This document shows, piece after piece, positions 8,320 to 15,118 of a stretch of DNA of 48,421 nt (its first letter is position 1; the number at the start of each line of letters is the position of its first letter). Origin of the DNA: Hyphomicrobiales bacterium (GTDB lineage: Bacteria > Pseudomonadota > Alphaproteobacteria > Rhizobiales > Beijerinckiaceae); contig JAIXTP010000008.1 of the NCBI GenBank assembly GCA_027483895.1, forward strand, positions 1 to 48,421. The letters are read 5' to 3'. The translations under genes and the position numbers were made by a program. The notes beneath the pieces were generated by a model that did not search any database, was not told the DNA's origin, and worked only from the letters and a program-made list of their open reading frames with translations.

Positions 8320-9495
8320 ATGCGCGCATTGGCCTGGCACGGCAAGGAGGACATCCGCTGCGACGAGGTCTCGGATCCCGAGATCCTCCACGAGCGCGAC
8401 GCCATCGTGAAGGTGACGAGCTGCGCGATCTGCGGTTCGGATCTCCACCTGTTCCACAATTTCATCCCGGCGATGCTGCCCGGCGACATCGTCGGCCACG
8501 AGATGATGGGCGAGGTCGTCGAGGTCGGGCGCGGCACCGCCGGCAAGCTGCGCAAGGGCGAGCGCATCGTCGTGCCCTTCACCATCTTCTGCGGCGATTG
8601 CGAGCAGTGCCGGCGCGGCAATTTCTCGGTCTGCGAACGCTCGAACCGCAACGCGGCCCTCGCGGAGAAGGCGTTCGGCCACGCCACCGCGGGCCTGTTC
8701 GGCTACACGCATCTCACCGGCGGCTATCCCGGCGGTCAGGCCGAATATGTCCGCGTGCCGCTGGCCGACACCACGCATATCAAGGTGCCCGACGCGCTCA
8801 CCGACGAGCAGGCCCTGTTCCTCGGCGACATTCTGCCGACCGGCTGGCAGGCCGCGAAGCAGTGCGAAATCGAGCCTTCGGATACGGTCGCCGTCTGGGG
8901 CTGCGGGCCGGTGGGCCAGATGGCGATCCGCAGCGCCATGCTGCAGGGCGCGCGCCGCGTCGTGGCGATCGACGAGATCCCCGAACGGCTCGGCATGGCG
9001 GAGGCCTGCGGCGCCGTCGCCGTCGACTTCTCGCAGGAGAGCGTCGCCGAGCGCCTCGCCGAACTCACCGACGGCAAGGGCCCGGAGAAATGCATCGACG
9101 CGGTCGGCATGGAGAACCATGTGGGGCTCGACCAGCCCGACACGCTGCTCGACCGCGCCAAGCAGATGACGATGCTGCAGACCGACCGCGGCCATGTCCT
9201 GCGCGAGATGATCCGGGTCTGCCGGCCCGCGGGCATCCTCTCGATCCCGGGCGTCTATGGCGGGTTGATGGACAAGGTCCCCATCGGCCTCGTGATGAAC
9301 AAGGGCCTGACGATCCGCGCCGCGCAGACGCATGTGACCCGCTGGACGGACGAACTCCTCAAGATCATCGAGGACGGCCTTCTGGACCCCTCCTTCGTGA
9401 TCACCCACACGGCCCCGCTCGAAGACGGCCCGGAGATGTACCGGACGTTCCGGGACAAGAGCGACGGCTGCATCAAGGTGGTGCTGAAACCCTGA
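8320..9495 (+). CDS. Zinc-dependent alcohol dehydrogenase (MDR, formaldehyde-dehydrogenase-like)
   Basis: This 391-residue medium-chain dehydrogenase carries catalytic zinc ligands in CAICGSDLH and GHEMMGEVVEVG. The structural-zinc cluster has four cysteines in FCGDCEQCRRGNFSVCE. The nucleotide-binding GCGPVG motif precedes VVAIDEIPERL, whose aspartate suggests NAD preference. The subgroup resembles glutathione-independent formaldehyde dehydrogenases and threonine dehydrogenases; the true substrate is unknown. The ATG giving MRALAWHGKED is preferred because AGGGAG lies in front; another ATG 27 bp upstream is possible. A membrane-protein gene follows after 12 bp and is probably co-transcribed. 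Confidence 0.9.
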   Translation: MRALAWHGKEDIRCDEVSDPEILHERDAIVKVTSCAICGSDLHLFHNFIPAMLPGDIVGHEMMGEVVEVGRGTAGKLRKGERIVVPFTIFCGDCEQCRRGNFSVCERSNRNAALAEKAFGHATAGLFGYTHLTGGYPGGQAEYVRVPLADTTHIKVPDALTDEQALFLGDILPTGWQAAKQCEIEPSDTVAVWGCGPVGQMAIRSAMLQGARRVVAIDEIPERLGMAEACGAVAVDFSQESVAERLAELTDGKGPEKCIDAVGMENHVGLDQPDTLLDRAKQMTMLQTDRGHVLREMIRVCRPAGILSIPGVYGGLMDKVPIGLVMNKGLTIRAAQTHVTRWTDELLKIIEDGLLDPSFVITHTAPLEDGPEMYRTFRDKSDGCIKVVLKP

Positions 9496-9507
9496 GGGAG
9501 ACGGATC

Positions 9508-10020
9508 ATGTTCACGCTGCTGTCGCACGTCTTCCGCTCCGAAGGCGATCCCGAGACGCTCCGCTCCGGGCCGGGTTCGCTCGGCGCGTCGGACCGGATG
9601 GCCCGGAGCCTCGGCTGGTTCGGCATAGGGCTCGGCCTCGCCGAACTGCTGGCCCCGCATCAGGTCACGGGACGGCTCGGGGTCCGGGGCCGCGAGGGCC
9701 TCGTGCGGCTCTACGGGCTGCGCGAGATCCTGAGCGGCATTCTGGTGCTGTCGACCGAAACGCGCTTCGGGCTCTGGACCCGCGTCGCAGGCGACGCCAT
9801 CGACATAGCCACGCTTCTGGGGGCCTTGCGGCCGGGAAATCGGCGCGGGGTCGAGGTGACGAAGGCGCTCATCGGCGTGCTCGCCATCACCGTGGCGGAT
9901 CTGACGGCGGCGTCGGCCGTCACGGTCGTCCGCCGTCGCGGCGGGGGCGACCGCGACCGTTACGCGGACCGCAGCGGCTTCCCGAAAGGTCCGCCCGCGG
10001 TCGGCTCCGGCCGGGCCTGA
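9508..10020 (+). CDS. Small membrane protein resembling N-terminal regions of cyclase/dehydrase-type proteins
   Basis: This 170-residue protein has about four hydrophobic stretches, with LGWFGIGLGLAELLAP, LYGLREILSGILVL, VAGDAIDIATLLGAL and LIGVLAITVADLTAAS as landmarks. The GLGLAELLAP...LYGLRE pattern recalls membrane segments found ahead of SRPBCC (cyclase/dehydrase) domains, which this protein lacks. The C-terminal tail is basic and disordered. It probably sits in the inner membrane. AGGGAGACGG precedes the ATG, and the close spacing to the dehydrogenase suggests one operon. The function is unknown. Confidence 0.75.
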   Translation: MFTLLSHVFRSEGDPETLRSGPGSLGASDRMARSLGWFGIGLGLAELLAPHQVTGRLGVRGREGLVRLYGLREILSGILVLSTETRFGLWTRVAGDAIDIATLLGALRPGNRRGVEVTKALIGVLAITVADLTAASAVTVVRRRGGGDRDRYADRSGFPKGPPAVGSGRA

Positions 10021-10021
10021 T

Positions 10022-10285
10022 TCAGCCTGCCGGATCGGAAAAGTCCTTGTGCCGCCGCAGCCACGCGGCGGCATAGCCGCAATGGGGCACGATCCGTAGC
10101 CCCTCGGCCCGCGCGGTCTCGGCGATCTCGCGCATCAACCGGTCCGCGGCCCCGCTGCCGCGCAGCGCCGGCGCGGCCTCCACATGCAGGATGAACAGCG
10201 TCCCGTCCCGCCGGCGATACTCGGCGAAGACCATGAGGCCTCTTTCCTCGCGCTCGAAGCGCCCCTCGGCGACGGCATCCCTCAT
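10022..10285 (-). CDS. Small GNAT-like N-acetyltransferase (YjdJ/Gcn5-related type)
   Basis: This 87-residue protein matches the short Gcn5-related family (PF14542). It has an RFEREERGLMVFAEYR-like opening, FILHVEAAPALRGSGAADRL holding the acetyl-CoA loop, and the terminal VPHCGYAAAWLRRH. The substrate is unknown. The start is the ATG with GGAGG eight bases upstream; the frame stays open upstream but overlaps the divergent phosphatase gene. It converges on the membrane-protein gene with one base between the stops. Confidence 0.85.
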   Translation of the reverse strand: MRDAVAEGRFEREERGLMVFAEYRRRDGTLFILHVEAAPALRGSGAADRLMREIAETARAEGLRIVPHCGYAAAWLRRHKDFSDPAG

Positions 10286-10343
10286 GGCCGGCCCTCCTTC
10301 TGCTCGGTTGCGTGACGGCGGACTCCGCGCATCATGGCACGCG

Positions 10344-10922
10344 ATGAGCCCTTCGACCGAACGCCCCGCCGCCGCCCCGGATCCCTTGACCGTCGTCGAG
10401 ATCGACGTTCCGGGCCTGCCCGGCCGCCTCGCCTTCGGGCCCGCGCCGGGCCGCAAGGACCCTTCGGCCCCTCCCGGACACCGGAACCGCGACCTCGCCG
10501 CCGACCTCGACGCCCTCGCCGCCCGGAGCGTCGCGACCGTGGTCACGCTGGTCGAAGAGCACGAACTCACAGCCCTCGGCATAGGCGCGATGGAGGCGGA
10601 GGTCCGGGCCCGCGGCATGGACTGGCTGCACCGCCCCATCGCCGACTATGGCGTCCCCTCGCCGGCCTTCGAGGCGACGTGGACGCAGACCCGGGAAGCG
10701 CTCCGCCGCACCCTCGCCGAGGGCCGGACGGTCTTCCTCCACTGCCGCGGCGGCTTCGGCCGATCGGGCTCTGTGGCGACCCGCCTCCTCGCAGAATTCG
10801 GCCTCCCGGCCGAGCACGCGCTGGCCCTGATCCGCGCCGCCAGGCCGGGCGCGGTGGAAACCGCCGAGCAGGAGCGCTGGGCGCTCGGAGAGCCGTTGCA
10901 GGACGGCCCGGGTTCGGTTTAA
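10344..10922 (+). CDS. CDKN3-like dual-specificity/tyrosine phosphatase
   Basis: This 192-residue protein has the CX5R phosphatase loop HCRGGFGRSG with nucleophile Cys134 and Arg140. A candidate general acid, Asp101, sits in PIADYGVPSP. The layout (VATVVTLVEEHEL, then DWLHRPIADYGVP) is that of bacterial cyclin-dependent-kinase-inhibitor-3-like phosphatases. The protein substrate is unknown and no signal peptide is seen. The start is tentative: the frame is open for 51 codons upstream, but those codons run antisense to the GNAT gene. A tRNA gene follows after 10 bp. Confidence 0.85.
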   Translation: MSPSTERPAAAPDPLTVVEIDVPGLPGRLAFGPAPGRKDPSAPPGHRNRDLAADLDALAARSVATVVTLVEEHELTALGIGAMEAEVRARGMDWLHRPIADYGVPSPAFEATWTQTREALRRTLAEGRTVFLHCRGGFGRSGSVATRLLAEFGLPAEHALALIRAARPGAVETAEQERWALGEPLQDGPGSV

Positions 10923-10932
10923 GTCGCGGCGG

Positions 10933-11008
10933 GGGCCTGTAGCTCAATGGTCAGAGCCGACCGCTCATAACGGTCTGGTTGCAGGTTCGAGTCCTGCCGG
11001 GCCCACCA
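10933..11008 (+). tRNA. tRNA with CAU anticodon, probably tRNA-Ile2 (lysidine-modified)
   Basis: A complete cloverleaf is present: acceptor GGGCCTG/CGGGCCC, D arm GCTC/GAGC, anticodon stem GACCG/CGGTC with loop CTCATAA, T stem GCAGG/CCTGC, and encoded CCA. Anticodon CAU could be elongator Met or Ile2. The C4-G69 and C5-G68 pairs are those reported as TilS recognition elements in E. coli tRNA-Ile2, which favours Ile2. This is an inference, and automatic tools may call it Met. Initiator Met is unlikely because the anticodon stem lacks the three consecutive G-C pairs. Confidence 0.95.
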
Positions 11009-11190
11009 GTGATTTCAAGTACTTGCCGGAGCAACCTGAGATCGCAATTCCGCTCCGGGGCCGAGTGCGGGGCAGAAACGCCGCGCCGCATCGCTCCGGA
11101 ACCTTTACGCGTCCCCGCCATTCGGATGGATGCCGTCCACGGCACGTTTCCCCCGCATATCCGTTTCGGTCGCGTCGAAGGGAACTCGTC

Positions 11191-12405
11191 ATGGCAACCA
11201 TCATCGGAACTGAAGGCGCCGATACGCTGATCGGCACGGCCGGGGTCGACCTGATCCTCGGTCTCGGCGGAAACGACTCCATCACCGACGCGCCGGAAGG
11301 CGATGCCACGATCGACGGGGGCGGCGGCGACGACACGATCGTCGGGCTCGCGGGCGGCTACGGTTCGGTCGACGAGGACCGCATCACGGGCGGGCCGGGG
11401 CGCGATTCCTTCTCGATCAGCGACATCGCGCTCGATTTCGCGAGCGACATGCTCCTCGGGCGGGGAAGCTGGAGCGACCTGATCACGGATTTCGACCCCG
11501 GCATCGGCGGCGACGTTCTCGTCTGGTCGGACGCGATGCGCACCGCCTATCTGCAAGGCTCCGTCCGCCTGTCCGAAAGCGAAGCGGGGACTTCGCTCGA
11601 GATCCTGACGGGCGGATTCCCCGATTTCAGCAAGTTCGAGTTCTTCGACTACCGCTGGGTTCCGCTGGTCACGCTCGCGGACGTCCGGCTCGACGATCTC
11701 GTGAACGGGAATTTCAGCCGCCCGGTCGACCTGTCCCCGCAAGACGACCTCCTCCGGGGGACGACGGGTGCGGATCTGCTCAACGGCGGTGCGGGCGACG
11801 ACATTCTCGTCGGCGCCGCAGGCGCGGACACGCTCTGGGGCGGGGTAGGACGGGACACGCTCAAGGGCGGGGCCGGCGACGACCGGATGACGGGCGGCTA
11901 CGGCGACGACCTGCTGATCGGCGCGGACGGCGCCGACCGGATCTTCGGCGGGTTCGATGCGGACCTCATCTTCGGCGGCGCCGGTGCCGATCGGCTCTAC
12001 GGAGACGCCGGGCGCGACACGATCTACGGCGGCACGGGCGACGACCGGATCGACGGGGGCCTCTCGCCCGGTCGGCTGTTCGGCGAGGCCGGCGACGACA
12101 CGCTGATCGGCGGCGGCTTCAGCGATACGATGACGGGAGGCTCGGGCGCGGACGTCTTCGACGTCGGCGTCACCCTCGCCTACACGCCCCAGACCGACCT
12201 GATCACCGACTTCACCGTCGGCGAAGACCGGATCGACCTGCGCAAGGCGGGCGTCGAGGACTGGGCCGCGGTCTCCGCCGCCCTCGGCGCCGATGCCTCC
12301 GGCAGCGCCGTCATCGACATCGCCGCGGACGGGGAGCTTTCCCTGCGCGTCACCCTCGCCGGCGTGCGGCCGGCGGAGCTGAGCGCCTCCGATTTCGTGT
12401 TCTAG
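11191..12405 (+). CDS. RTX calcium-binding repeat protein (hemolysin-type)
   Basis: This 404-residue acidic protein has glycine-rich RTX nonapeptides. A short set lies near the N-terminus (GGGGDDTIVG, GGPGRDSF) and a long run at about 190-325 (GGAGDDILVG, GGAGDDRMTGG, GGTGDDRIDGG, GGSGADVFDV). The C-terminus DLITDFTVGEDRIDL resembles serralysin-type secretion domains. There is no Sec signal peptide, as expected for a type I secreted protein that folds on binding extracellular calcium. No enzymatic domain is recognised, so it may be structural. Its exporter is plausibly the system encoded at 19815-23418, but other exporters may exist elsewhere. GAAGGGA precedes the ATG. Confidence 0.9.
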   Translation: MATIIGTEGADTLIGTAGVDLILGLGGNDSITDAPEGDATIDGGGGDDTIVGLAGGYGSVDEDRITGGPGRDSFSISDIALDFASDMLLGRGSWSDLITDFDPGIGGDVLVWSDAMRTAYLQGSVRLSESEAGTSLEILTGGFPDFSKFEFFDYRWVPLVTLADVRLDDLVNGNFSRPVDLSPQDDLLRGTTGADLLNGGAGDDILVGAAGADTLWGGVGRDTLKGGAGDDRMTGGYGDDLLIGADGADRIFGGFDADLIFGGAGADRLYGDAGRDTIYGGTGDDRIDGGLSPGRLFGEAGDDTLIGGGFSDTMTGGSGADVFDVGVTLAYTPQTDLITDFTVGEDRIDLRKAGVEDWAAVSAALGADASGSAVIDIAADGELSLRVTLAGVRPAELSASDFVF

Positions 12406-12419
12406 GCGGCCGCCGACCC

Positions 12420-12515
12420 ACTTCATGATCGGAACTCATGACCCCTTGATCATAATGGGTACTTTTCCCGATTTTAGTATCAGATAATTCTAATATTCTG
12501 ATTTCATCGCATAGG
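12420..12515. promoter_or_regulatory. AT-rich putative promoter/operator region ahead of the DUF2892 gene
   Basis: This stretch is strikingly AT-rich against its surroundings. It contains ATGATC...GATCAT (arms 12425-12430 and 12448-12453) and ATCAGA...TCTGAT (arms 12479-12484 and 12497-12502), both inverted repeats. The second pair overlaps TAATTCTAATATTC, which could serve as a -10 region or operator. The regulator is unknown. Confidence 0.5.
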
Positions 12516-12527
12516 GGGACGACGATC

Positions 12528-12731
12528 ATGAAAGCGAATGTCGGCGGCATCGACCGGATCCTGCGCGGACTCGTCGGACTGGCTCTCATCGCGGCGGCCG
12601 CGCTGGGTGCGATCGGGCCTTGGGGCTATGTCGGCATCGTGCCGCTGGCGACCGCGCTTTTCCGGTTCTGCCCGGCCTATACGCTGCTCGGCATCGACAG
12701 CTGCCCGGTCCGGCGAGACGAGACCGCCTGA
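12528..12731 (+). CDS. DUF2892 (YgaP-like transmembrane) protein
   Basis: This 67-residue protein has the DUF2892 pattern: VGGIDRILRGLVGLALI, a second helix around GPWGYVGIVPLATALFR, then FCPAYTLLGIDSCP. Two transmembrane helices form a small inner-membrane domain, the same type fused to rhodanese in YgaP. The paired cysteines (FCPAY and DSCP) are a family hallmark linked to sulfur or cyanide chemistry in relatives. It stands alone here, with no rhodanese or persulfide dioxygenase beside it. It converges on the ABC permease gene, the two stops five bases apart. Confidence 0.9.
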   Translation: MKANVGGIDRILRGLVGLALIAAAALGAIGPWGYVGIVPLATALFRFCPAYTLLGIDSCPVRRDETA

Positions 12732-12736
12732 GCGGA

Positions 12737-13534
12737 TCAGGCGTCCCGCTCGACCCCGCCGTCGTAGCGGCGGCGCAGCAGCGCCCGGGCGAGGCCGCTC
12801 GTGGCGAGATGGATGGCGACGCCGGACAGCGAGATCAGGAGCAGCGCCGCGAACATGCGCGGGATCCGGAGCTGGTAGCCCGCTTCGAGGATCCGCCATG
12901 CGAGCCCCGAATCGCTGCCGGCCGAGCCCGCGACGAACTCGGCCACGACCGCGCCGATCAGAGCGAGACCGCCCGAAATCCTGAGCCCCGCAAGGAAATA
13001 CGGCAGGGCCGTCGGCAGGCGGAGCAGCAGCAGCGTCCGCGCGGTCGAAGCCCGATAGAGGCGGAACAGGTCCGCGAGGTTCGGGTCCACCGAATTGAGC
13101 CCGATCATCGTATTGGCGAGGATCGGGAAGAAGGCGACGAGCCAGGCGCAGACCAGCAGCGCGGTGCCCACGTCGCCGATCCAGAGGATGATCAGCGGCG
13201 CGATCGAGACCACGGGCGTGACCTGCAGGATCACGGCATAGGGGAACAGCGAGCGTTCGAGCCCCTTGGACAGCGACAGCGCGACGGCCATCGCGCCGCC
13301 GAGCCCCACCGCGGCGAGGAGCGCCATCAACGTGGTGCGCAGCGTCGAAGCGAGCGCCGGCAGCAGCACCGCACGGTCGCGGAAAAGCGTCTCGACGATC
13401 TCGACCGGCCCCGGCAGGACGTAGGACGGAAGGCCCTTGAGCCTGACCAGAGCCTCCCAGCCCGCGAGCACGAGCATCCCCACGAGGACGGGGGCCGCGA
13501 AAGCGGGAAGACGGGAGACCGCGCCGTTCTTCAT
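12737..13534 (-). CDS. ABC transporter permease (SsuC/TauC/ThiX-like)
   Basis: This 265-residue inner-membrane permease belongs to the nitrate/sulfonate/taurine/pyrimidine-precursor family. The start PAFAAPVLVGMLVLAGWE, the loop GLPSYVLPGPVEI, and the coupling loop EFVAGSAGSDSGLAWRI support this. About six hydrophobic helices are visible. The ATG overlaps the ATPase stop by 4 bases (ATGA). No solute-binding protein gene lies in the operon or nearby, so the substrate cannot be inferred; thiamine precursor and sulfonate uptake are possibilities. Confidence 0.9.
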   Translation of the reverse strand: MKNGAVSRLPAFAAPVLVGMLVLAGWEALVRLKGLPSYVLPGPVEIVETLFRDRAVLLPALASTLRTTLMALLAAVGLGGAMAVALSLSKGLERSLFPYAVILQVTPVVSIAPLIILWIGDVGTALLVCAWLVAFFPILANTMIGLNSVDPNLADLFRLYRASTARTLLLLRLPTALPYFLAGLRISGGLALIGAVVAEFVAGSAGSDSGLAWRILEAGYQLRIPRMFAALLLISLSGVAIHLATSGLARALLRRRYDGGVERDA

Positions 13535-14322
13535 GCCGCCATCGCCCGCTTGAGCGCCCCGGCGGCGATGCGGCAGAGTTCGGCACCCTCGGCCGAGGTC
13601 CGGAAATCGTCGGTGCGCGGGATCGCCGCGCCGAGGTCGAGATCCGCCGTGATGCGGCCGGGCCGCGCGGCCATGACGACGACGCGCGGCGCGAGATAGA
13701 CCGCCTCCGCCACCGAATGCGTGACGAAGACCGTCGTGAAGCGCCGCCCCTCGCGCAGCGCCAGAAGGTCGTCCTCGAGCGCGTGGCGGGTGATCTCGTC
13801 GAGCGCGGCGAAGGGTTCGTCCATCAGCAGGATGTCGGGTTCGGTCACGAGCGCGCGGGCGATCGAGACGCGCATCCGCATGCCGCCGGACAATTCGCGC
13901 GGATAGTGCCGCTCGAAGCCCGAAAGACCGAGGCGGCCGAGGAGATCGGCGGCGCGGGCCTCGCGCTCGGAGCGGCCGACGCCTGCAAGCGAGAGCGGCA
14001 GCGCGACATTGCTCAACGCAGTCGCCCACGGCATCAGCGTGGGGTCTTGGAAGACGAAGCCGACGTCCCCTCCCCGATCCTGCCGATCGAACCCGCGCCG
14101 CACGATGCCGGAGGTGGGTTCGGTCAGGCCCGCGATCAGCCGGAGCAGGGTCGTCTTGCCGCAGCCCGAGGGGCCGAGCACGCAGACGAAGGAGCCGCGA
14201 GCGATCGCGAGGTCGAGCCCGCGCAACGCTTCGGTGCCGGTGCCGAAGCGTTTCGACACGGCTTCGAGCGTCACCACGGGGGACGTCGTCGGGTTCTGCG
14301 GGGCGATGGCGGAGGCGTTCAC
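13531..14322 (-). CDS. ABC transporter ATP-binding protein (SsuB/TauB/ThiZ-like)
   Basis: This protein of about 263 residues has Walker A GPSGCGKTT, Q-loop FVFQDPTLMPW, signature LSGGMRMRVSIARAL, Walker B ILLMDEPFAALDE and switch VFVTHSVAEAVYLA. It energises the permease encoded immediately downstream. The GTG start is chosen because it gives a normal N-terminus before VVTLEAVSKRFG. No good ribosome site is visible, and longer forms starting up to 53 codons upstream cannot be excluded. It is divergent from the RidA-family gene with about 200 bp between them. Confidence 0.88.
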   Translation of the reverse strand: MNASAIAPQNPTTSPVVTLEAVSKRFGTGTEALRGLDLAIARGSFVCVLGPSGCGKTTLLRLIAGLTEPTSGIVRRGFDRQDRGGDVGFVFQDPTLMPWATALSNVALPLSLAGVGRSEREARAADLLGRLGLSGFERHYPRELSGGMRMRVSIARALVTEPDILLMDEPFAALDEITRHALEDDLLALREGRRFTTVFVTHSVAEAVYLAPRVVVMAARPGRITADLDLGAAIPRTDDFRTSAEGAELCRIAAGALKRAMAA

Positions 14323-14522
14323 GGCCGCGCGACCTGCCGGGACCGGATCATGCGCGACCGCGCGACCGGACCCGAGGGCCCGGAGCAAGGACTTGCAGGA
14401 CGCGGCGGATGCCTCATTTTCCCTCTCCGCAGGGACGACGCGCGAAGCACTCGCCCGCAAAGCCCTGCTTTGCAAGACCAAAAAAGCCCCGCGGGCGCCT
14501 CGCCCGCCAGAAGGAGACGCCC

Positions 14523-14912
14523 ATGAACCGTTCGCTCCGGCCGGCCTCGATCCGCCCGCCCTTCTCCGCCTACAGCCACGGCATCGCGGTGCCGGCGGGG
14601 TCCCGCATGGTCTTCGTCTCGGGCCAGCTCGGCATCACGCGCGACGATGTCGTGCCCGAAGACCTGAAGCGGCAGGCCGAACTCTGCCTCGAAAACATCG
14701 CCGCCATCCTCGCCGAGGACGGCATGTCGCTCGCCGACGTGGTGAAGTTCACGGCCTTCGTCACCGATCCCGCGCTGTTCGCGATCTATCGCGAGGTCCG
14801 CGGCCGTTACGCCCCGGGCGACTCCGTGGCCTCGACGCTGGTGATGGTGGCGGGCCTCGTGCGCCCGGAATTCAAGATCGAGGTGGAAGCGATCGCCGCC
14901 AAGGCGGACTGA
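14523..14912 (+). CDS. RidA/YjgF/UK114-family protein, probably lacking the catalytic arginine
   Basis: This 129-residue protein matches the RidA fold: FSAYSHGIAVPAG, MVFVSGQLGI, LCLENIAAIL and the terminal KIEVEAIAAK. RidA hydrolyses reactive enamine or imine intermediates, using an arginine just before the last strand. At the equivalent place this protein reads SVAST (101-105), with alanine where the arginine is expected. It may therefore be one of the non-deaminase Rid subgroups. A strong AGAAGGAGA ribosome site precedes the ATG. It is followed by a clear intrinsic terminator, so it is monocistronic. Confidence 0.88.
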   Translation: MNRSLRPASIRPPFSAYSHGIAVPAGSRMVFVSGQLGITRDDVVPEDLKRQAELCLENIAAILAEDGMSLADVVKFTAFVTDPALFAIYREVRGRYAPGDSVASTLVMVAGLVRPEFKIEVEAIAAKAD

Positions 14913-14941
14913 GCGGGACCGTCCCGAAACGACCTTCGGAG

Positions 14942-14969
14942 GAGCGCCCCGGTCGCGGGGCGCTCTTTT
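14942..14969 (+). terminator. Rho-independent terminator of the RidA-family gene
   Basis: A perfect stem GAGCGCCCC / GGGGCGCTC, extended by a G-C pair around a GTCG loop, is followed directly by TTTT. It lies about 30 bp after the stop codon. Confidence 0.9.
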
Positions 14970-15118
14970 CGTTCGTACCGCGCGCGGTCGGATCGCCGCC
15001 GCCCGGCCGATGAGCGCAGCCGGGAGGAGTAGCCCCTTCTCCCTTGCTTAGGCTTCCGGTCGATTTGTCCCGGACGGCAATCGAGGGAGCATGCCCGCTC
15101 GAAAGGGAGGCTCCACCG

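Noticed and set aside
10951..11336. Short proteins containing GRTRTCNQT-like sequence opposite the tRNA
   Set aside because: This is a well-known false prediction produced by reading tRNA genes in antisense.
12737..14029. Fusion of ATPase and permease in one frame
   Set aside because: The frame is open through both, but the upstream part is an out-of-frame reading of the ATPase gene; two separate genes with an ATGA overlap explain it.
14323..14522. TPP riboswitch upstream of the ABC operon
   Set aside because: The conserved CTGAGA and ACCTGATCTGG-type elements are absent on the minus strand.
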